64,000 bases of DNA, taken from the NCBI GenBank assembly GCA_019918135.1, contig WBZZ01001308.1, positions 65,001 to 129,000 of the forward strand. The letters are read 5' to 3'. Shown in pieces: positions 57,486 to 64,000 of this stretch. A program made the translations under genes and the position numbers. Under the pieces are notes generated by a model. It worked only from the letters and a program-made list of their open reading frames with translations. It made no database searches and was not told where the DNA came from. Within the stretch, counting starts at the first letter, position 1; every line of letters begins with the position of its first letter. The DNA comes from Paulinella micropora. Its lineage: Eukaryota; Cercozoa; Imbricatea; Euglyphida; Paulinellidae.

Positions 57486-59170
57486 GCATATACGACAGTG
57501 TGTATGTACGCTGTCTATGTAGCTATCTCTGCTGGGGCAATACGAGGTCACGAGCGACATTTTCCAGACGATCCACATCGACTATGTGGGCCTCTACCGG
57601 AAGCGGGCGACGGGGGGTTCAAGTACATACTTACGGCCATTGACAGGGCGTCGAACTACGTGATCACGGTACCCACTAAGGACGAGACCAAGGAAACGAC
57701 CGCTAAGGCTCTGATCGATTACGTTTTCTGCAGGATCGGAGTTCCAAGAAAGATCATATCAGACAGAGGGAGCTCGTTCATCAACTGGCTCTCGAACGAA
57801 CTCAGTGCATATTTTGGGTTTCAACAACTACGTTACGGCATACAGTCCAATGGCCAACGGGAAAATCGAGCGGATGCACAAGACGATGAAGGCATCCTTG
57901 AAAATCTATTGCCAGAACAACCAGAAGATGTGGCCGGAGACGGTGCAGGCTTTTACGTTTGCGGCTAACAACTTGGGCTCCTCGTCTTTGGGAGGAAGCG
58001 TTCGGCTTTGCCCGAATCAGCTGGTACATGGCAGGGTGTTGAACACACCTACGGATCGCTTCAAGGACACGGCTTTATATGACCCGACGGAATTGATGGC
58101 ATGGCGCCTATGGGCAATAGCGGAGGCTGAACACATCATCCGAAAACAACGCGAGGCTGCTATGAGGCGGAAGGACGACAAGGGGCAGCAAAAGTTCCGA
58201 CATGTGGAATTCAACGTGGGAGACACGGTTTTGATATACGTCCCGAGCATCCCGGTGGGTGTATCGGCGAAGTTGTACGAAAAGTGGCAGGGACCGTATC
58301 AGGTGGTGCAGCAGACTGCAGCATACAACTACAAAATCCGCCATCAGCGGCGGACGGCAACAGAACAGATCGTGCATGCACGACGGCTGGTCAAGTTCTC
58401 ACCGTTCTTATTGAATTACGAGACGGACGCGCAGGCATTGGCGCGCACGACGGATGATTGGGGCAACCCGACACTTTTGCTTACTCGTTCGCAGCGTGCG
58501 GAGGAGCTGGCAAGGTTGAGGGACCAGCTCTTGGACGAACCGGAGGAGGAGGAGAAACAAAGGTTGCGGATGCAATCACGGAGCTGGAAAAGGGCTCTCA
58601 TGAACGAGGATCCAGGAGACAGCGCCAGGAAGGCGAAGGCGTCAACGGCAAACAGGAGACTAAGGAGCGGAAGGAGGAGCCGGAGGGCTCGGAGGGAGTG
58701 CTACGGCAGGAAACAAAGGAGGAGGAGAAGGAGGAGAAGGAGAAGCAACGGGCACAGGCGGCCCGTCCGAGACCACCACCAGAGGGAGGGGATGGAGGTG
58801 GGTCGCGTCCTCAGTCAGAGAAGTGGTTGGACGACCCGAACAAGATAGATAAAATCCGCTGGAGAGTCGGCAAGTATTACTTGATGCGACCGGCGGACAA
58901 GGAGGTCTCGGATGATACGCTGGATGACTTCTATTGAGGGTCGGAGGACGTACGAGGTCCAAGGCGGCGGCGAGCATTGCCCCAGTAATGCAGTTCTGGA
59001 GGAGCGATGACGGGACTAACATGGAAAAAGACCGTCGGTTCAGTCCGGTTTTTCTGGAGAACTGGGGGCAGAAACGGGAGACTTGGGATGTCAGCATCCA
59101 GTTGAATGACAAGGACCACACGCCCTATACGGTGCAATCACGACCTAGGGAGGTTCTGGACAGAAGATGA
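56660..59170 (+). mobile_element. Ty3/gypsy fragment (integrase and tail) inserted in the Polinton-like fossil
   Basis: GC-richer than its surroundings. It shows the end of an RNase H/linker, an integrase zinc domain (HNCPMQSHPGWERM, then CAPCQRAK), the rve core (YILTAIDRASNYVITVPTKD, PRKIISDRGSSFINWLSNEL), a WPETVQAFTFAANN helix and the integrase C-terminal domain with VEFNVGDTVLIYVPSIPVG and YEKWQGPYQVVQQ, then an Arg/Glu-rich tail. No LTR or RT is present, so it is a 5'- and 3'-truncated fragment. About three breaks or interruptions. Confidence 0.75.
57238..57527. repeat. (TATC)n array bounded by a direct repeat
   Basis: About 32 TATC units (57,353-57,484) are bracketed by two copies of TGTATGTACGCTGTCTATGT (from about 57,239 and 57,502). 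The repeat array therefore sits inside a tandem duplication of unique sequence within the gypsy fragment. Confidence 0.85.
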
Positions 59171-59172
59171 TT

Positions 59173-59220
59173 ACCCTTTTTTTAGGGTCATTTTCAAGAA
59201 AATGCCCTCAAAAAAAGGGT
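59173..59220. terminator. 48-bp hairpin at the gypsy/Polinton junction
   Basis: The left arm ACCCTTTTTTTAGGGTCATTTTC pairs with the right arm ending CAAAAAAAGGGT around a two-base loop, with a small bulge. It lies just beyond the gypsy fragment. Hairpins of this sort act as terminators in Polinton-like viruses and virophages; a TIR remnant of another element is the alternative. Confidence 0.5.
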
Positions 59221-59362
59221 CTTTTCGGACCAAATCGCCATTTTTAACATCATAAGAAATTAAAGAGAAATCAAGTAGAAATCAAAAAGGAAGCTAAAAT
59301 TAATATTTGAATTAATTATTTTACATTTATAAAAATATGTATAGTATTATATAGCTGAGAAA

Positions 59363-59569
59363 ATGCCAAGACCGAAACTATACGAGGGAGAAGCAAGACG
59401 AAAGAGAAATAACGAGAAGGCTCTCGCATACTACTACCGCCACCAAGAAAGGTTGAAGGAGGAAAGAAAAGAAAAAGCATTAAAGCAAAAGCAAGAACTC
59501 AAAAGCATAGAGGAATACAAAAAGAAGATACAAGAGCTGGAAGATAAATTGAGTAAGATAGCTGTTTAA
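59363..59569 (+). CDS. Small coiled-coil ORF (68 residues)
   Basis: An intact frame MPRPKLYEGEARRKRNN. A basic N-terminal half (RRKRNNEKALAYYYRHQERLK) is followed by a heptad helix (KKKIQELEDKLSKIAV), the order of a basic-region leucine-zipper-like domain. It stands ~130 bases before the polymerase on the same strand. Transcription-factor role is a guess from this architecture. Confidence 0.45.
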   Translation: MPRPKLYEGEARRKRNNEKALAYYYRHQERLKEERKEKALKQKQELKSIEEYKKKIQELEDKLSKIAV

Positions 59570-59701
59570 GTTCCAATAATTTTTTTTAATCTGGTAAAAA
59601 TATTTTTCATCTAAACACATACGAGCCATATAATAACAGTAAAAACATTAATTAATTATTTTCAGAAAAAGTATCTTACCTAAGATATACATAACGGTAA
59701 A

Positions 59702-62700
59702 ATGTCAAAACCACCACTACCACCAAGACCAAACAAGCAATATGTTCAACTTCTTCAAGCTAAGGCTAAGCTTAGAAAGGTTGAAACGAAAGATAAAAGA
59801 AACCGCCAAGACCTTTTATCTAACATCCGTAGTAATACAAGGGCAAATCTCCGCGAGGCTAAGACTAGGGAAGCGAAGAGGCGAGAGTTTAGAGCAAACG
59901 ATTATGAAGTTAGGAGGGATAATCGGCTGAACTCTCTCACATTCAAATTTAGGGAGCTAGACATAAGCTTCTATGATACAGACACATTGGAAGATAAGGT
60001 ATTGATACCCGCTATAAGATATACCAGAAGGGAAGGAATGACCAACAATGCGGATGTCAATATATCTATAACATACTCCACCGCTCCTGCTAATGAACGA
60101 TACGACCACTATTTAAAAAAGAAAAGTTTTAACTCATTTCAACTCCGCCAATACGATACAGTATTTATGGATGCTCTGAACGAGTTCAACATAAACAACA
60201 TTGAAGCGAGCGAGAATGGATATGAAAGAAACATAAGATATGTGGAAATAACCATAGTTCAAGAAAACGGCGGAGGATGCTATGAGGGAAAAACCGAAAA
60301 GAGGGAGAAAGTTGAAGAAGGTAAAAAGATATCTCCGCCAAGCAAAAACAACAACTGCTTATTCTTCTTATGTAAGGATATGCTAGATATTCATCCAATG
60401 AACAAGAACCGCTGTAATATCGTCCGAGCTGAATTCAACCTTCCACCAAACTCCCCCATACCATTTTCAATAGCGGTTGAAATATTGAAAAAATATGTTA
60501 AGGAAGGGAAAACATATGAAATAACCGACAATATTATGAAGCAGACATTCAGCACAAACGAAGAAGGACAAGAACCTGACAAATTAATATTTTTGGAGAA
60601 TAACAATTATTATGGATTAGTTAAGCAGTTTAAGAAGCGGTGCGAGGACTGCTTGCGACAATATCTGAACAAACACAAATGTAATCTCAACAGGAAAAAA
60701 TTTGCGGATATTATGTTGAAGAAGAATGGTAAAAGACACTTAATAACTAAATTTAGAGAAGAAGAAAAAATAAATAACGACCAAATTCTACATTACGATT
60801 TGGAATCATATAGAAACACAAACATCGCTGTCGGCTACGATATCCACGACTGCTACATCAGGGCTCTGAGGGTTTTAAATACATAGCTGGTAAAGATTGT
60901 ATCAGTCAATTCGTAGACCTACTAATAGAGCGAGGCGAGAAGACAAAAGCAGGATGGGTGCCGAAGGATAAAAAGGACAAACCGCCAGTTCTATATGTTA
61001 ATGGTTTTAACGGAGCGAACTTTGACCACTACTTCATACACCAAGAATTAATTAAAAGGGGTATTAAGATTAAGTCTTCAAAAATCAATAACGGCTCTAT
61101 TATCTGCTTAGAGTTTGAAAATGTTAAGATGTGGGATATGTGTAAGCATACACAAGGAAGTCTTAAAGCAAATCTGGAAAGTATGGGGTGCGAAATCCTA
61201 AAAGGAGACTTTGACCACAGCCGAGCCAAAAAGTGGGAGGATATGGACGACAAGACGAGGCAGGACTGTCTGGCTTATCTTAAAAATGTTGTTATGGGTT
61301 TGAAAGAATTATATGACAAGTTAAATACCGAAATATTTATAGCTCATAAAGTCAATCTAACTTCATACATATCAACTTCAAGTCTCGCTTTTAACATATG
61401 GAAGAAATATGTAGACGGTAAATATGAGGTGAGACTTCCAACGGTGGAGCAGGAAAGAGCATTTAGAAAAGCCATTATCGGCGGAAGGACTTACCCATCT
61501 AAGAGGCGGTTCATTTCTAAGCAGTATGAACGATATTTGAAAAAAGAAATCACATTTGACGAAATAATAGACTACCTAGTAGATGCGGATGTCGTATCTC
61601 TATATCCAACCGCGATGTTGTTAGCTTTTATGGTTTGCGATATACTGGAAACAATCGGACCATTTGACCCGCGAAACCTTCAAATCGGTATTTACAACCT
61701 TGATTATGTCTCACCCAAAAACATATTACATTCAAGGATTGGACAGTGAGACAAAATGGGCTCCCTTAAATGGCGGCTAGAAGATATGAAGGACCAATGG
61801 CTGACGAGTGTAGATATTGAGGATATGGTAGCCGAAGGATACGAAGTCCGCATTCATAAAGGATACTACACTGCCAAATCGGAATGTGTCTTCAAACAAT
61901 ACATAGACGATATGTTTAAGGCGAAGGAAAATGCTGAGAAAGGAAGCCCGCAATATCTGCTCGCCAAATTGTTTATGAATAGTCTATACGGTAAGATGAT
62001 ACAGAGACCGATACCTTCAATAACAACATATATACAAACTAATGAAGATTACTGGAAATTCTGGAATAGCAATCAAATAACTGACATTGTCAAATTTACG
62101 GACCAACAAGGAAAAGATTTATGGCACATATCAGGCCTACCTCGCAATCCAATCTTATTAGAGAGTAGCATAACGAAGCCTTCACACTACGGGGCATTCA
62201 TACTAGCATATAGCAGACGAATTATGTTCAACTATATTAATGAAGCCAACCCGAACAGAACCATTGAAGACGACTTTTACTACACAGACACAGACAGCCT
62301 CCAAATCCACGCGAGATGTGCCAAGTATGTAAAGAATATGGGTAATAAGAAACTAGGCGGTATAGGGGACGACTTAGGCGATGGATGTAAGATTATAAAA
62401 GGTGTGTGGATAGCACCGAAACTATATATGTTAGAATTCACGACAAAGGATGCCTTTACGGAAGGAATGACCAAGAACGACTTAAAGCATATTTCAAAAG
62501 GGGTTAAAAGAGTGTCTGAAAACGGAGTTAAAAGATATTTCCATTTTAGGGGTAAAGGCTTAGATGCTAATCAGCTAAACTATGACACATTTGATAAGAT
62601 GGACAAAGGCGGGTCGGTTGAAAACGTCAAGGATTTCCAAATCAAAAAAATACACATTGATAGAAACAGCAAACAACAACAAGTTCCACATTTTAGCATT

Positions 62701-62808
62701 TTACATATGACGAATGTTAAAAAACAAGTTAATGAGAATAAATGGGCGGGCCGTAGGTTCATTAACGATAATGACAGCATCCCACTCGGCTTCAACATTC
62801 GCGGTTGA
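59702..62808 (+). pseudogene. Protein-primed DNA polymerase B (Polinton type)
   Basis: Three consecutive plus-strand frames (59,702-60,886, 60,958-61,749, 61,756-62,808) together show the whole motif order. Exo I is YDLESY; an Exo II-like NGFNGANFDHY follows. Motif A is DADVVSLYPTAM, motif B is KLFMNSLYGKMIQ and motif C is YTDTDSLQIHA. The ~240-residue N-terminal extension is basic and unmatched, as in Polintons. The enzyme would copy the element using a terminal protein primer. Total length is in the normal range. About two breaks. This is the strongest gene of the element and fixes its affiliation. Confidence 0.85.
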
Positions 62809-62809
62809 A

Positions 62810-63499
62810 TTATAGGTAAATTTTTTTGGCTCCTTTACCCTTGAAGCTCCTGATTGTATGAATTCCTTTTTTTGGTTTCACTAACTTAGTATTCACAGCT
62901 GTCGCCCCTAACAATGACACAGGGTCAAATGCTGTTCGGTAATGCGTGATAGCTGCCGCGGTCTTAACCCTTTTACCTTTTGGATTTACTTTCACAGCCA
63001 CTCTGTCAATCACTCCTTCAATTAGGTCCTTCGTGCTACTGCCTTTATTGTATGTGGTCCCCCTTACACCAGTCTGTCGGCTCAGGTCTTTCGCTATTGT
63101 TCCACCTAACGAATGACCCGTCAGCTCTACGTTATCTTTGCCATATTTCTTTATAACCTCATCAACCAACTTCTGTTCTTCTTTATATCTCGGAGTTCTT
63201 TTTAATACTCCCTTTACCAATGCGACATCGGTTAACAGGTCCCGCTTATCAGCACTTCCTCTAAATGCTACAATAGCTTTGCCATCTTTTTCATACACCG
63301 TTGACTTTTCTTTGCTGGCAACTGGCTTCCATCCGTCCGCACCTTTTCTATCCGACGAGGACGAATAGACATCCTCTGACAAATCCGCATTGCCTCCCTT
63401 TTGTTTCCTATAAGCCTTACCAGCTTTTTTCAATGCTTCCTTGTAGCTTATGTTATGTTTAGCAGAGTAAGCCTTAACAAAGATTATCCACTCAGACAT
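62810..63499 (-). CDS. Class-3 lipase-like protein (229 residues)
   Basis: The intact frame begins MSEWIIFVKAYSAKHNISYK, a short N-terminal motif (FVKxYxxxHNISYKEAL) seen in many proteins of large DNA viruses, virophages and Polintons. The lipase core has AIVAFRGSAD (oxyanion-hole strand) and the nucleophile elbow VELTGHSLGGTIAKDL with the G-H-S-L-G-G pentad. A catalytic Asp and His would be expected downstream; DPVSLLG and IHTIRSF are candidates. In related viruses such enzymes are thought to act on host membranes at entry. Convergent with the polymerase, two bases apart. Confidence 0.75.
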   Translation of the reverse strand: MSEWIIFVKAYSAKHNISYKEALKKAGKAYRKQKGGNADLSEDVYSSSSDRKGADGWKPVASKEKSTVYEKDGKAIVAFRGSADKRDLLTDVALVKGVLKRTPRYKEEQKLVDEVIKKYGKDNVELTGHSLGGTIAKDLSRQTGVRGTTYNKGSSTKDLIEGVIDRVAVKVNPKGKRVKTAAAITHYRTAFDPVSLLGATAVNTKLVKPKKGIHTIRSFKGKGAKKIYL

Positions 63500-63551
63500 C
63501 CTATATTTAATATTTTTTATTTTTTTTCCTCCCTATTATATACCCCCTACT

Positions 63552-63827
63552 ATGTCCGCCCTAACTAGACTGTGCGAGAAGTTCCAAAAACTTTCTATTG
63601 AAGGCGAAAAAAAATCCTTCTCGTTGGAAGATGTCCAAAAGGTAATCCACGACGAAATAAAAGCGATTGAAGAAATGAGGAATGCTCAACCAAACTTGTT
63701 TCATTTCGGGAAATACAAAGGTAAAAAAATAGAAGACATCGCAAAGATTGACAAGCCATATATTGAATGGTTAGTTCGTCAGCCGTGGTGTAGTAATAAA
63801 GACGAATTGAAAAAGTACATTCATTGA
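63552..63827 (+). CDS. Small protein with FGKYKGK domain (91 residues)
   Basis: The intact frame starts MSALTRLCEKFQKL. The C-terminal half reads NLFHFGKYKGKKIEDIAKID then YIEWLVRQPW, matching the short FGKYKGxxIxxVxxxDPxYlxWl module found at exonuclease C-termini, in DUF3820 and in giant-virus proteins. The N-terminal half is a charged helix. It lies 52 bases from, and is divergent to, the lipase gene. Function unknown; nucleic-acid-associated by family. Confidence 0.55.
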   Translation: MSALTRLCEKFQKLSIEGEKKSFSLEDVQKVIHDEIKAIEEMRNAQPNLFHFGKYKGKKIEDIAKIDKPYIEWLVRQPWCSNKDELKKYIH

Positions 63828-63849
63828 CGAATGAGATACATTTTACCTC

Positions 63850-64000
63850 TTATATTGATTTCTTTTTTATAATTCGCAGTATTGCTTTCTGTTTGTGAAA
63901 GTCGCTAAATTTAGTGAAATGCGGTTCTTTCAATAAACCGTCTTCAACTTCTAATTCTCTATTTACTTCAAGATATTGTTGAAGGACATCTTTGAATTGT
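63850..64000 (-). CDS. 3' end of an ORF running off the window
   Basis: On the minus strand a frame is open from the window edge to a TAA at 63,850-63,852, giving 49 residues rich in Lys, Leu, Phe and Glu (DVLQQYLEVNRELEVEDGLL). Convergent with the preceding small ORF, 22 bases apart. Too short to assign. Confidence 0.45.
   Translation of the reverse strand, partial: QFKDVLQQYLEVNRELEVEDGLLKEPHFTKFSDFHKQKAILRIIKKKSI

Larger units (their letters stand above)
53400..64000. mobile_element. Polinton/Maverick-like virus fossil, right end outside the window
   Basis: An AT-rich block with the hallmark pair of a retroviral-type integrase and a protein-primed family-B DNA polymerase, plus a class-3 lipase, a fibre-like repeat protein and several small coiled-coil ORFs. 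These suit Polintons, Polinton-like viruses or adintoviruses. No capsid, ATPase or protease is seen; they could lie beyond 64,000. A gypsy fragment is inserted at about 56.66-59.17 kb. The element is broken, roughly four to six breaks, but several ORFs are intact, so it is not extremely old. Confidence 0.7.

Overview
This window is from the nuclear genome of a repeat-rich eukaryote, most likely an alga or another protist. No host marker fixes the lineage. The evidence is GT-AG introns with a coherent multi-exon gene, Ty1/copia and gypsy-type retroelements, a Polinton-like fossil, a cut-and-paste DNA transposon, and many microsatellites ((CT)n, (TTA)n, (GAAA)n, (TATC)n, (GA)n). Nearly everything in the 64 kb is mobile DNA or fossils of it. 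The one candidate host gene is an F-box-like gene near 32.8-34.9 kb.

Layout. At 0.9-3.1 kb there is a minus-strand, Ser-rich gag-like ORF set. From 19.3 down to 4.0 kb runs a minus-strand multi-ORF retroelement fossil with gag-like, acidic and aspartic-protease-like ORFs. It carries a repeated 10-16 bp motif (TCTACGTTAG) just upstream of its ORFs and is split by a 7.7 kb DNA transposon at 10,314-18,016. That transposon has terminal inverted repeats of about 650 bp, a 4-bp CAAG target duplication, a two-exon transposase gene with two lesions, and two further spliced genes: a 357-codon zinc-finger gene and a seven-exon, 558-residue coiled-coil gene whose exon phases close exactly.

At 19.3-26.9 kb lies copia fossil 1, followed by AT-rich DNA with no gene I can support (26.9-30.65 kb). 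A worn minus-strand copia remnant fills 30.66-32.7 kb, and the F-box-like gene with complementary minisatellites fills 32.8-34.9 kb. A gag-like minus-strand ORF covers 35.4-37.4 kb. Copia fossil 2 (38.1-46.65 kb) is itself invaded by a 1,681-bp TA-flanked TIR element and a 293-bp foldback element. A GC-rich block at 46.65-53.3 kb carries family-A polymerase motifs, a helicase like the herpesvirus/giant-virus origin-binding protein, and an array of seven inverted-repeat hairpins. From about 53.4 kb to the window end is an AT-rich Polinton/Maverick-like fossil with rve integrase, protein-primed DNA polymerase B, a class-3 lipase and a fibre-like repeat protein. A gypsy integrase fragment is inserted in it at about 56.66-59.17 kb.

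The two most interesting systems are the three-gene TIR transposon and the GC-rich replication-gene block. In the block, the hairpin array sits beside an origin-binding-type helicase and a polymerase, so it is a candidate replication origin. That link is inference from position and analogy only.
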